A DNA stretch of 24,306 nt from DATAQC01 sp051001215 (GCA_051001215.1 JBPCNP010000151.1:1-24306); one strand, 5' to 3'. Positions 7,850 to 15,516 are shown, counted from the stretch's first letter. Notes: generated by a model not told the origin, from the sequence alone. Made by a program: numbers and translations.

Positions 7850-8611
7850 CTACAACGGGAGCCGGCGGAACACCGACCGGGGGAGATGGCGCAGGCCGGA
7901 CATCACCAGGCGCAGCGGTGGGGGGGCCCAGGCCTGCTCGGCTCCCGACGCAACGGCGGCGACGATGACCTCGGCCACCTTCTCCGGGGTGGTCGACAGC
8001 GGGGCCGGGTCGAGCCCGGCGGTCATCTTCGACTCGACGAAACCTGGTCGCACGACCACCACGGTGACGCCCGTGCCGACCAAGCTGTCACCGAGCCCGG
8101 TGAAAAAGGCATCGAGGCCGGCCTTGGACGAGCCGTAGACGAAGTTGGACCGGCGGGCCCGCTCGCCGGCCACCGACGACAGCACCACCAACGCCCCATG
8201 GCCCTGAAGGCGGAGGTGGCGGGCCACGTGGAGGCCGATCGATGCCGCGCCCACGAAGTTGGTGGTCAGCACGGCGACGGCCGCATCGGGGTGGTTCTCG
8301 TCATGGGTCTGGTCGCCGAGGACGCCGAAGGCCACCAGCACCAGGTCGATGTCGGGGTGGCGGGAGAACACGTCGTCGGCGAACCCCTCGTGGGAGGCGA
8401 GGTCGTCGGCGTCGAAGTGCACCGCCTCCACCCGCTCGGCCCCTGCCCCACGCAGGTCGGCGACCGGCCCGTCGAGGTCGTCAGGGTGACGGGCGGCGAG
8501 GATCACGGTACGGGTGCGGCGGGCGACGAGGGCGCGGGCGGTGGCCAGGCCGATGTCGGACCCCCCGCCCAGTACCAGCACCGACTGCGGCGAGCCCAGG
8601 GCGTCTTTCAC
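7850..8611 (-). CDS. dprE2: Decaprenylphospho-beta-D-erythro-pentofuranosid-2-ulose 2-reductase
   Basis: 253 aa short-chain dehydrogenase. With DprE1 it epimerises decaprenyl-phospho-ribose to decaprenyl-phospho-arabinose; DprE2 performs the NADH-dependent reduction of the 2-keto intermediate. Motifs: cofactor loop VLGGGSDIGLA (13-23), AARHPDDL (39-46), DADD (67-70), LSSVAGE (144-150) and catalytic Y159-GSS-K163, then RPGFVESKMT (188-197). The GGGSDIG form of the Rossmann glycine motif is usual in DprE2. I place the start at GTG 8611: GAGGAG at 8620-8625 lies 8 nt upstream and the SDR fold starts directly; the open frame continues to 8800 but there overlaps dprE1 with non-SDR sequence. It starts 16 bp after the dprE1 stop. 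Assignment as DprE2 rather than a generic SDR depends on this context. Confidence 0.92.
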   Translation of the reverse strand: MKDALGSPQSVLVLGGGSDIGLATARALVARRTRTVILAARHPDDLDGPVADLRGAGAERVEAVHFDADDLASHEGFADDVFSRHPDIDLVLVAFGVLGDQTHDENHPDAAVAVLTTNFVGAASIGLHVARHLRLQGHGALVVLSSVAGERARRSNFVYGSSKAGLDAFFTGLGDSLVGTGVTVVVVRPGFVESKMTAGLDPAPLSTTPEKVAEVIVAAVASGAEQAWAPPPLRLVMSGLRHLPRSVFRRLPL

Positions 8612-8619
8612 GGTGCGGT

Positions 8620-8625
8620 CTCCTC
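8620..8625 (-). promoter_or_regulatory. Strong Shine-Dalgarno of dprE2 (decides the start)
   Basis: GAGGAG on the minus strand, 8 nt upstream of GTG 8611. It is one of the best ribosome sites in the window and supports starting dprE2 here instead of at the upstream end of the open frame at 8800. Confidence 0.7.
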
Positions 8626-8627
8626 GT

Positions 8628-10010
8628 TCACGGGGCCAGCTCGTCGTCGATGAGGCCGAGGCGGCGGGACAGGTCCGACCGCAGCACCCGTTCGGGGTCG
8701 ACCTTGTCCCGGACCCGTCGCCAGTGCTCGATGCGGGGGTACATGGCGGCCAGCATCTCGGGGCGCAAGCGCGAGTCCTTGGCCAGGTAGACGCGCCCAC
8801 CGGCCTCGGCCACGAGCTCGTCGAGGCCGTCGAGCAGGGCGCCCAGCGAGGGCGAGGCGGCGGGGATGTCGAGGGCCAGGGTCCACCCCGGGATCGGGAA
8901 CGACAGCGGGCCGGGGCTGGCCGGGCCGAAGCGCTTCAGCACGGCCAGGAACGACGGGCAGCGGGCGGCGCTGAGCCTGGTGACGGCCCGGCGGAGGGCC
9001 TCCTCGGCGCCGAAGGGCACCACGAACTGGTACTGGAGGAAGCCGCCGCGGCCGTACAGGCGGTTCCATCCCACCACGCCGTCGAGGGGATGGAAGAACG
9101 AGTGGAGGTCGACCAACTGATCCCGCTCGAGGGCGGGCGCCTTGGCGAAGTACGCCTCGTTGAAGGCCCGCACCGTCAACCGGTTCAACAGCCCGCTGGG
9201 TACCCAGGCAGGAGCGTGGGCCACTGCTCTGGGAGCAAACGCCAGGCGGTAGGAGCGCTGTTTGGCGGGGAGCTCGTCGACGGCGGCGTGGCGACCCCGC
9301 ATGAGGACCGATCGACCCATGGCCCCGCCCCGGGCCAGGCAGTCGATCCACGCCACCGAGTAGTGGTAGCGGTCGTCACCCTCGTCCATGCGGGCCATGA
9401 CGTCGTCGAGGTCGGTGGCCCGCTCGGTGTCGACGCTCATCGACGTCGTCTCCACGGGCCGCAGGGCGACGGTGGCCGTGGATACGATGCCGGTGAGCCC
9501 CATCCCGCCGGCGGTGGCCCAGAAGAGGTCGGGATCGCCCTCGGGAGTCACGTCGAGGATGCCTGTCGGGGTCTGCAGGGTGAACGCGCCCACGTGGGCG
9601 CAGAAGCTCCCGTCGACGTGGTGGTTCTTCCCGTGGATGTCAGCGGCGATGGCGCCCCCCACCGTCACGTGGCGGGTGCCGGGTGTGACCGGGACGAACC
9701 AGCCCAGCGGGAGCAGGGCCCGCATCAGGGTGTCCAGGCTCACGCCGGCGTCGGCCGTCACGACACCGTTGGCCAGGTCGATGTCGCGCACCTCGGCCAC
9801 CCCGGTCATGTCGACGACCAGCCCACCGGCGTTCTGGGCGCAGTCGCCGTAGCTGCGGCCGAGGCCGCGCGCGATCAGCCCCCGGCCGCTGCGATCGGGG
9901 TCACCGTCCACCAGTCCGGCGAGCTCCTCCCGTCGACCGGGGTGGACGACGGCGGCACGCGACGCGGCGGTGCGACCCCAGCCCGTCAGCAGCGCGGGCT
10001 CAGGCTGCAT
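8628..10010 (-). CDS. dprE1: Decaprenylphosphoryl-beta-D-ribose 2-oxidase DprE1
   Basis: 460 aa, nearly the length of the mycobacterial enzyme (461). FAD-dependent (VAO family) oxidation of the C2 hydroxyl of decaprenyl-phospho-ribose. Motifs: RGLGRSYGDCAQN (48-60) for FAD pyrophosphate, VTPGTRHVTVGGAIAADIHGKNHH (108-131), CAHVGAF (137-143), GGMGLTGI (168-175), LQYQFVVP (325-332) and the C-terminal AKDSR with K411, equivalent to the active-site lysine K418 of M. tuberculosis. In the PGW segment (374-376) the mycobacterial order is PGWNICVD; here it is PGWTLALD, so the benzothiazinone-target Cys387 corresponds to A379. ATG 10010 overlaps the ubiA stop by 11 bp, implying coupling; the frame remains open upstream to 10571 but that part shadows ubiA. 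Confidence 0.95.
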   Translation of the reverse strand: MQPEPALLTGWGRTAASRAAVVHPGRREELAGLVDGDPDRSGRGLIARGLGRSYGDCAQNAGGLVVDMTGVAEVRDIDLANGVVTADAGVSLDTLMRALLPLGWFVPVTPGTRHVTVGGAIAADIHGKNHHVDGSFCAHVGAFTLQTPTGILDVTPEGDPDLFWATAGGMGLTGIVSTATVALRPVETTSMSVDTERATDLDDVMARMDEGDDRYHYSVAWIDCLARGGAMGRSVLMRGRHAAVDELPAKQRSYRLAFAPRAVAHAPAWVPSGLLNRLTVRAFNEAYFAKAPALERDQLVDLHSFFHPLDGVVGWNRLYGRGGFLQYQFVVPFGAEEALRRAVTRLSAARCPSFLAVLKRFGPASPGPLSFPIPGWTLALDIPAASPSLGALLDGLDELVAEAGGRVYLAKDSRLRPEMLAAMYPRIEHWRRVRDKVDPERVLRSDLSRRLGLIDDELAP

Positions 10011-10965
10011 AGACCCCGACCGCGAAAGCCGCGAGCCAGAGGAGCCCGAGCACCTGCAGGGCCCGGTCCTGGAGGACGATCTCCTCCGGTGCTCCGCCCG
10101 CCCCCGTGTCGAGCAGCAGGGCGTAGCGCAGGACGGCAAGGACGAACGGCACGATCGACAGCTGGAACCACACGGGAGAGGCGGCCAGGTCGGCCTTCTC
10201 GAACGCCCACAGGCAGTAGGCGGCGATGGCCACAGACGACGCCACCGATCGCACGTAGCGCAGGTAGTCGGCCGAGTAGGCGTTGAGCGTCGTCCGGTGC
10301 TCGCCCCGCTCGTCGCCCAGGTCGAGATGTTCGGCCTGGCGCTTGCCGGCGACCATGAAGAGCGAGCCGAAGGCGGCCACGATGAGGAACCACTTGGAGA
10401 TGGGGACGCCGACGGCCACACCTCCGGCGATGGCCCGCAGGAGGAATCCCGAGGCCACCGCGGCCAGGTCGATGACGACCAGGTTCTTGAGCCACAGGCT
10501 GTACAGCGGTTGCATGACCACGTACGTGCCCAGCACGACGACCAGGGGCCACCCGGCGAGGGCGAACGCACCGGCCACGCTGACGACGAGCATGACCACG
10601 CCCAGCGTGACGGCCAGCCTGATGGGGACCGCTCCTGCGGCGATGGGCCGGTCGCGCTTGGTCGGGTGCATCCGGTCGGCGGCCACGTCGACGGCGTCGT
10701 TCAGGAAGTAGGCACCCGCCGAGGCGACGCAGAACAGGGCGAAGGCGACTGATGCCGTGGCGATGACGTCGCCATGGGTGAGCACGCCGGCAGCACCTGG
10801 CGCCGCGAAAACCAGCACGTTCTTGACCCATTGGCGTGGGCGGGCCGTCCGCACCAGGGCCTTGAGCAGGGCGCCGAACGGCACGTGTGGGACAGGCGTT
10901 GGGTCCCGATCGAGGCGTTCACCGGGTACCTCGGTTCTGGTCAACTCTCGATCGTCGGTGGCCAA
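10000..10965 (-). CDS. ubiA: Decaprenyl-phosphate phosphoribosyltransferase (UbiA-type DPPR synthase)
   Basis: 321 aa polytopic UbiA-superfamily protein. It should transfer 5-phosphoribose from PRPP to decaprenyl phosphate, the first committed step to decaprenyl-phospho-arabinose. The first Asp-rich motif is NDAVDVAADRMHPTKR (89-104) followed by DRPIAAG, the form seen in DPPR synthases rather than quinone prenyltransferases; the second region is LKNLVVIDLAAVASGFLLRAIAGG. RPRQWVKN (42-49) begins the conserved core. The start used is TTG 10965, with GAAGAAGAGAG (10968-10978) just upstream; TTG 10944 or GTG 10884 are alternatives, the latter giving 294 aa, closer to mycobacterial UbiA (about 302). 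It overlaps dprE1 by 11 bp and lies 68 bp after the HAD gene, so it is probably in the same operon. Confidence 0.93.
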   Translation of the reverse strand: MATDDRELTRTEVPGERLDRDPTPVPHVPFGALLKALVRTARPRQWVKNVLVFAAPGAAGVLTHGDVIATASVAFALFCVASAGAYFLNDAVDVAADRMHPTKRDRPIAAGAVPIRLAVTLGVVMLVVSVAGAFALAGWPLVVVLGTYVVMQPLYSLWLKNLVVIDLAAVASGFLLRAIAGGVAVGVPISKWFLIVAAFGSLFMVAGKRQAEHLDLGDERGEHRTTLNAYSADYLRYVRSVASSVAIAAYCLWAFEKADLAASPVWFQLSIVPFVLAVLRYALLLDTGAGGAPEEIVLQDRALQVLGLLWLAAFAVGVYAA

Positions 10966-10967
10966 GG

Positions 10968-10978
10968 CTCTCTTCTTC
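10968..10978 (-). promoter_or_regulatory. Purine-rich ribosome site for the TTG start of ubiA
   Basis: GAAGAAGAGAG on the minus strand, ending 2 nt before TTG 10965. It supports the rare TTG start but does not exclude downstream starts. Confidence 0.45.
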
Positions 10979-11033
10979 GGTGTCGTCGAGAGCCGCCGTC
11001 GCAGGTCCGACGTGGCTCTCTCCGTGGCTCACG

Positions 11034-11663
11034 CTAGCGCCGACGGCGGCCCCGTTCGCGGTTCAGACGGAGGCCACCCTCGCCGGCGAAAGCCAGCATC
11101 TCGCTGTCTCCGGCGCTGTCGCCGTAGGCGAGGAGGATCGCCTCGTCGTCGCCCAACCATTCCCGCAGTCGTTGCACCTTCTCCGGTCCCCGGCAGTTGC
11201 GCCCGACCAGGCCGCCGGTGAGGCATCCGTCGGGCCCCACCTCCAACCTGGTGGCGAGCGTGGCCGTGAACCCGAGCCGGCGGGCCACTGGGCCCACCCA
11301 CAGCTCGGGTGACGCCGACACCACCACCAGCTCGTGGCCGGCGGCGCGATGAGCGCTGATGCGTTGCAGGGTGTCCTGTCGCAGCCGGCCGGCGAGGAGG
11401 TGGTCGGCGAACGCTTCGGCCGCCTGTTCCAGGGGAGCCAAGGGCCGGCCGGCCAGGAGGTGGCGGAACAGGGCCTCCTTGGCCGTGTCGCGCGACCCCC
11501 CTCCGACGACGGCCCGGGTGATGGAAGGGGATTGGGCGACGAGGGCGGCGGCGAGGGGTCGCCACCCGAGGCTGCGGCCCAGGAACACCAGCATGGTGTC
11601 GCTGCGGGTGATGGTGCCGTCGAAGTCGAATGCGGCGACGGTCCGGGCTGGCTGCTCGGTCAC
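11034..11663 (-). CDS. HAD-IB family phosphatase, candidate DPPR phosphatase
   Basis: 209 aa, GTG start. All HAD motifs are present: D13-F-D15-G-T (nucleophile and general acid), S116 in VVVSASPE (motif II), K162 in GPEKVQRL, and motif III AYGDSAGDSEML with D182 and D186. The helical cap between residues 25 and 105 and the SAS motif match the SerB-like HAD-IB subfamily (TIGR01490 type). A basic tail (RERGRRRR) may sit at the membrane. Substrate is not determined by sequence. It lies 16 bp after the GT-C gene and 68 bp before ubiA, so the inference is dephosphorylation of decaprenyl-phospho-5-phosphoribose between UbiA and DprE1, a step assigned in mycobacteria to the unrelated PAP2-type Rv3807c. 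Phosphoserine phosphatase or a lipid phosphatase are alternatives. Confidence 0.85.
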   Translation of the reverse strand: MTEQPARTVAAFDFDGTITRSDTMLVFLGRSLGWRPLAAALVAQSPSITRAVVGGGSRDTAKEALFRHLLAGRPLAPLEQAAEAFADHLLAGRLRQDTLQRISAHRAAGHELVVVSASPELWVGPVARRLGFTATLATRLEVGPDGCLTGGLVGRNCRGPEKVQRLREWLGDDEAILLAYGDSAGDSEMLAFAGEGGLRLNRERGRRRR

Positions 11664-11679
11664 TGCCGGACCTCGACCG

Positions 11680-13125
11680 CTATCGCAGGCGCGCGCAGGT
11701 GACCGGGACCACGAAGGGGTGGGGCTCGATGTTGGGCGCGATGGGGATCAGGACGTCGTGGTGGTAGTCGCGGAGACGCGAGACGATCTCCGGCCCCACC
11801 CCTGGTGGCGCGGGATCGAAGCGTTCGCCCCGGGCACACTCCTGCCGGGCGACCGAGAGCTGTTCGCGCCAACCCGGGCCCGCCGTCCGCACCGAGAAAT
11901 CGGAGAAGTTCACCACCACCAGGGCCAGCAGGTACAGCACGACCGCGTACTGCGCCTTCTGCCAACTCGCTTCGCGCCCGGCCCCAACTGGTCGTTCGAG
12001 CACGAGGAGTGCGGCCAGCATCAGGAACCACAGCGGCACGACCATGTACCGGGAGCCGTTGAGGTTGAAGCCGGGCCCGTCGAGGAACCGCTCGGTGCCC
12101 CGCAGCATCAACGGGATGGCCAGGAATGCGCACGAGTACCCGATGCTGACCAGGAGGTAGAAGCGCGTCGAGACGCTGGCCTTCACCGTGGCGAACACCG
12201 CCAGCCCGGCCACCACGGCCAGGCTGGCGTAGGCGAACCACCAGCGGAACTGGCCCCAGAACGAGCGGAGCTGGCGGTCGCCGACCAGGAACGATCCCGC
12301 CACCCGCAGGGCGTAGATGCCGGGAAGATCGACCAGGTGGCTGGCCGTGTAGGGCGCCGGCGACTTGGCCAGGGCGCCCAGGGCCAACTGGATGCCAAGA
12401 GCCACGAAGAAGGCGACGGGGACGACGAGGTCCCGGCGCGAGGTCCGGTTGTAGATCTTCAGGACAGCCAGGGGCAGGAAGAGCCCGGCCATGGGGTCGC
12501 TGAGCACGGCGGCGACGGCGACGGTCGTGGCCAGGGCGACGCCCGCCCAGGACTGCGGCCGGTTCAGGAAGACCCAGAAGCAGGCAAACAACAGGTACCA
12601 GTGGAGGTTGGCCAGGTTGGCGGTGGTCTCGTAGGCGGTGGCCGGGAGCAGGACGAACATCACCGCGAGGAGCACGCGAGCCCATTCCGACCGCAGCAGC
12701 GCGGCGCTGGCGAAGTAGACGTAGACGGAGAGCAATGCGACCACCAAGGCGGAGCTGACCGCCAGGACGAGCGCAGCGCGCTCGAGGGGGAGGACGGCGG
12801 CGACGGCGGCCAGGATTCTCGGGACAACGTGCAGGTAGGCGTTGTAGCTGTGGACCAGGGCTCTCGGGAACGACTGGTACATGGCATCGCTGAGGAAGAT
12901 CGAGCCGTCCTCCTGCCAGACGGTGTTCCAGGAGGCGACACCCGGTTGCCTGAACAGCTGGGCCACGGTCATCACCGCCACCCACAACCCGATGAGGAAC
13001 GGTCCGGCGAGATTGGCCTGAACGGGCGCGTTCAGTGCCGTCCAGTGCGAGACCATCTCCCGGAGCCGCTCGGATCGCCGAGGGGTGACCTCGTTGTCGG
13101 GCTCGGGCGGCACAAGCGGCGACAC
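11680..13125 (-). CDS. Polytopic membrane protein, putative GT-C glycosyltransferase
   Basis: 481 aa with about ten to twelve hydrophobic helices (first at 42-58, last near 395-410), then an approximately 70-residue soluble C-terminus with C443 and C477. The first extracytoplasmic loop holds SWNTVWQEDGSIFLSDA (about 65-81), with the acidic pair E72-D73, where GT-C enzymes carry their catalytic acid. Other conserved-looking stretches are NAYLHVVPRI, NLANLHWYLLF and NGSRYMVVP. I do not recognise a named family. It is the first gene of the six-gene DPA operon (16 bp before the HAD gene), so a lipid-phospho-sugar-dependent arabinosyl- or other glycosyltransferase is the inference. GTG 13125 is used; ATG at residue 24 is an alternative. 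Divergent from MptB, with 127 bp between starts. Confidence 0.8.
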   Translation of the reverse strand: MSPLVPPEPDNEVTPRRSERLREMVSHWTALNAPVQANLAGPFLIGLWVAVMTVAQLFRQPGVASWNTVWQEDGSIFLSDAMYQSFPRALVHSYNAYLHVVPRILAAVAAVLPLERAALVLAVSSALVVALLSVYVYFASAALLRSEWARVLLAVMFVLLPATAYETTANLANLHWYLLFACFWVFLNRPQSWAGVALATTVAVAAVLSDPMAGLFLPLAVLKIYNRTSRRDLVVPVAFFVALGIQLALGALAKSPAPYTASHLVDLPGIYALRVAGSFLVGDRQLRSFWGQFRWWFAYASLAVVAGLAVFATVKASVSTRFYLLVSIGYSCAFLAIPLMLRGTERFLDGPGFNLNGSRYMVVPLWFLMLAALLVLERPVGAGREASWQKAQYAVVLYLLALVVVNFSDFSVRTAGPGWREQLSVARQECARGERFDPAPPGVGPEIVSRLRDYHHDVLIPIAPNIEPHPFVVPVTCARLR

Positions 13126-13252
13126 TAGCCAGCGCCGGTTCCGGTCATGTCAGGGGCGGGACGTATCCTGCGCCATCGCCCGGTTCCCCGTCTCGTCGCT
13201 CGGCCGCCCCGCAGACGGTCCCGGGGATCAGGCGCGGGTACCCGCCGCCGAC
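13126..13252. promoter_or_regulatory. Divergent intergenic region between the DPA operon and mptB
   Basis: 127 bp between GTG 13125 (minus) and GTG 13253 (plus). As the only upstream gap for either transcription unit it should carry both promoters, but I see no clear -35/-10 pair or operator. If the mptB frame really starts further upstream, the gap shrinks; the plus frame is open from 13085. Confidence 0.35.
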
Positions 13253-14902
13253 GTGGCGCCGGTCCCCTCCCCGTCCCCGCCCGCCCCGCCGTCCTGGCGC
13301 CGTCTGGTGGCCCCGGTGCTGCTGGGCCTGGCGTCGAGCGTTCTCATCCTGGGTGCTTCCACCTATCCCGGTCGTTGGTTCCCCGCCTCCCGCCAGGGAA
13401 AGTGGTTCTTCGCCGCCCCGATACTGGGCTCGGCGGGACTGGGGCCGTGGGTCGCCTTCACCGCCTACTTCGGCGGCACGGCGTTGCTGGGTGTGGCGTG
13501 GATGTGGCTCCTCCGGGCGATCGCCCGGGTCGGGTGCCCAATCCTGGTCGTCGTGGCCGTTTTCGCCCTGTGGGCGGCCCCGCTGGCCGTGGGCCCGCCG
13601 ATCGGCAGCGACGACGCCATCTCCTACGCCGCCGCCGGAAGGCTGGTGGAGAAGGGCTATGACCCGTACGAGGTGGGCATCATCGCCCTGGGCCCGGCCG
13701 CCCCGGTCGTCCGCGCTGCGTCGCCCATCTGGTACGAGACGCCCCAGCCCTACGGCCCCCTCTACCTGCGGGTCGCAGATGCCGCCACCAGGTTGGGTGG
13801 CACGTCGTTCCGGTCCACGTTGATGCTCCTTCGGCTGGCGGGACTGGTGTGCCTGACCCTGCTGGCCTTCCCGCTGTCGGCGCTGGCCCGTCGCTGTGGG
13901 CGCTCTCCCAGTGTCGTGGTCGCCGCCGTGTTGTGCAGCCCGTTGGTGCTGGTGCATCTGGTCGGGGGCGTCCACAACGAGGCGGTCATGTTGCTTCCCC
14001 TCGTGACTGGCGCGGCGGTGGGTGCAGCCGGACTGGGCGCAGCCGGCGCGGTGGCCGGTTCCGACGACAACTCTCGCGATGACGCACCCGGTCCCGCCCC
14101 CGACGCTGCGCCCGAGCGCGTCCGGTGGGGCCTGGTCCTCGCGGGGGTCGTCCTGTGCGGCGTGGCCTCGACGGTCAAGGCGCCCGCCATGGTCGGCGCC
14201 GCGGTGCTCGGTTGGTTGGCTGCCCCCCGTGGTGACCTGCGCCGCCAGCTGGTCGGTTCGGCGGCGGCGACGGTCGTGGCCGCAGCCACCGTGGTCGTCG
14301 TGGGCCTGGCCACCGGGCTCGGCCTTGGTTGGTTGCACAACCTCGACGTCCCCCAGAGGATCACCACGACCCTGTCGCCCTTCAACTCGGTCGGTGTCCT
14401 GGTCATGAACGGCCTTCTCCACCTGGGCTGGACCGTCCATCCCGTGGACGGCTTCCGTGCCGCCGGGTTGGTGATCGGCCTGACCGCCGCTGCCGCCTGC
14501 GTCATGCGAGCTGATCGACTCGGGCTGCCCGTGGCCCTGGGCGCGGCGCTGTTGGTCCTGGCGGTGACGACGCCGGTCGTGTGGGTCTGGTACCTGACCT
14601 GGGGGATCGTGTTCATCGCCCTCCGAGGTCTGCCCGTGGGGATGCAGGTGGCTGTGGTCGTCCTGAACTTCACCGTGACCCCCCTCGGCCCCGGCACCCT
14701 CGACGTCAACAACCATCCGACGGTGAGCGCCCTCTTCGTCGTCGCCGTGACGACGGCCCTCGTCGCCGCCGCCGTGCGCCGGGGGTGGGGCCGACCCCAG
14801 TGGGGCCGACCGCAGCGGGGGCCCGAGCGACCCCCCGAGCAGGGTGACGGACCAGGTGTCGACATGGCCGGTCGCGCCGAGCCGAGCCGAAGCTCGGGAT
14901 GA
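13253..14902 (+). CDS. mptB: MptB-type polyprenyl-phospho-mannose-dependent mannosyltransferase
   Basis: 549 aa from GTG 13253. A GT-C enzyme with about a dozen helices, expected to add alpha-1,6-mannose outside the membrane from polyprenyl-phospho-mannose, as MptB/MptA do for lipomannan. Motifs: STYPGRWFP (36-44), the catalytic-type acid pair in GSDDAISYAAAGRL (D120, D121), EKGYDPYEVG (133-142), ETPQPYGPLYL (162-172), GGVHNEAVMLL and STVKAPAMV. A Gly/Ala/Asp-rich cytoplasmic insertion and a Pro/Arg/Gln-rich C-terminal tail flank the helices. The start is uncertain: no good Shine-Dalgarno is seen, and the frame is open from 13085, but that part would overlap the divergent gene. A degraded paralogue follows 42 bp downstream in the same frame. 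The donor synthase is probably the gene at 5783. MptA is the main alternative. Confidence 0.87.
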   Translation: MAPVPSPSPPAPPSWRRLVAPVLLGLASSVLILGASTYPGRWFPASRQGKWFFAAPILGSAGLGPWVAFTAYFGGTALLGVAWMWLLRAIARVGCPILVVVAVFALWAAPLAVGPPIGSDDAISYAAAGRLVEKGYDPYEVGIIALGPAAPVVRAASPIWYETPQPYGPLYLRVADAATRLGGTSFRSTLMLLRLAGLVCLTLLAFPLSALARRCGRSPSVVVAAVLCSPLVLVHLVGGVHNEAVMLLPLVTGAAVGAAGLGAAGAVAGSDDNSRDDAPGPAPDAAPERVRWGLVLAGVVLCGVASTVKAPAMVGAAVLGWLAAPRGDLRRQLVGSAAATVVAAATVVVVGLATGLGLGWLHNLDVPQRITTTLSPFNSVGVLVMNGLLHLGWTVHPVDGFRAAGLVIGLTAAAACVMRADRLGLPVALGAALLVLAVTTPVVWVWYLTWGIVFIALRGLPVGMQVAVVVLNFTVTPLGPGTLDVNNHPTVSALFVVAVTTALVAAAVRRGWGRPQWGRPQRGPERPPEQGDGPGVDMAGRAEPSRSSG

Positions 14903-14944
14903 AATCTGCGATCGACTGAGGCCCCCCGCCCGCTGACGGCGGCG

Positions 14945-15474
14945 GTGGGACCGGCCGTCGTCGGATTGGCCGCCGCCATCGTGATCATCGGCCTGGCCAC
15001 CTATCGGGGCCTGTGGTTCCCCGCCCCGTGGTCGTTCTCCTTCCCCGTTCTCGGCTCGGCGCGCCTGCCTCATCGAACTGCTTTCTGGGGCTACTACAGC
15101 GCCCTCGTCGTACTCGGTCTGGCCTGGGTGTGGTTGCTGCGGGCGGTCCGGGCCAAACCCCGGTTCCCGACCTGGCTGGTGCTCACCGTCTTTGTGGTGT
15201 GGTCCGCCCCCTTCGTGATCGGGCCCTCGGTGAGCGACGAGGACGTCTACGCCTACGTGGCCCTGGGCCGCCTCGTCGAGCGGGGCCTCGACCCGTACCA
15301 GGTCGGTGTGAACGCCCTCGGCTCCGACCCGGTCGTCGGCGTGACCCGCCGTTCTGGCGCGACAACCCCACGCCCTACGGCCCGGTCTTCGTGAGAGCGG
15401 CGTGGTTGGCAGCCGTCGCCGGTGGCGATTCGGTCGTGGCCACCGTGGCCATCCTGCGCTCGATCCGGGGCAGC
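14945..15474 (+). pseudogene. Frameshifted and truncated MptA/MptB paralogue
   Basis: Reading from GTG 14945 gives VVGLAAAIVIIGLATYRGLWFP, VSDEDVYAYVALGRLVERGLDPYQVGVNALG, clearly paralogous to residues 19-147 of the preceding MptB, including the DED equivalent of its DD motif. At about 15341-15352 the frame breaks: the conserved continuation (PPFWRDNPTPYGPVFVRAAW) is in another frame, consistent with loss of one base. Similarity then stops near ILRSIRG (about 15468), less than a third of a full GT-C protein. After that, the open frame is only antisense to the 3' end of the GT4 gene. The single-base shift could be a sequence error, but the truncation cannot. Loss of function is inferred; nothing shows a rescued product. 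Confidence 0.85.
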
Positions 15475-15516
15475 CGGGGCCGACCGTCCACCACCACCAC
15501 GGCCGAGGCCGACGCG

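Noticed and set aside
8612..8800. 63-codon N-terminal extension of dprE2
   Set aside because: Cys/Thr/Pro-rich, overlaps dprE1, and a good Shine-Dalgarno precedes GTG 8611.
8514..10286. 590-codon + strand frame opposite dprE1/dprE2
   Set aside because: No recognisable domain and it covers the junctions of three firmly identified genes; shadow frame.
10011..10571. Upstream extension of the dprE1 frame (187 codons)
   Set aside because: Lies entirely inside ubiA on the same strand in another frame; the family length and FAD-domain start agree with ATG 10010.
13145..15073. 642-codon minus-strand frame opposite mptB
   Set aside because: Low-complexity Gly/Arg/His translation; the plus strand shows GT-C motifs.
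13253..15394. Readthrough fusion of MptB with the in-frame downstream paralogue
   Set aside because: The TGA at 14900 is in frame with the second copy, but that copy is frameshifted and truncated, and no recoding signal is visible.
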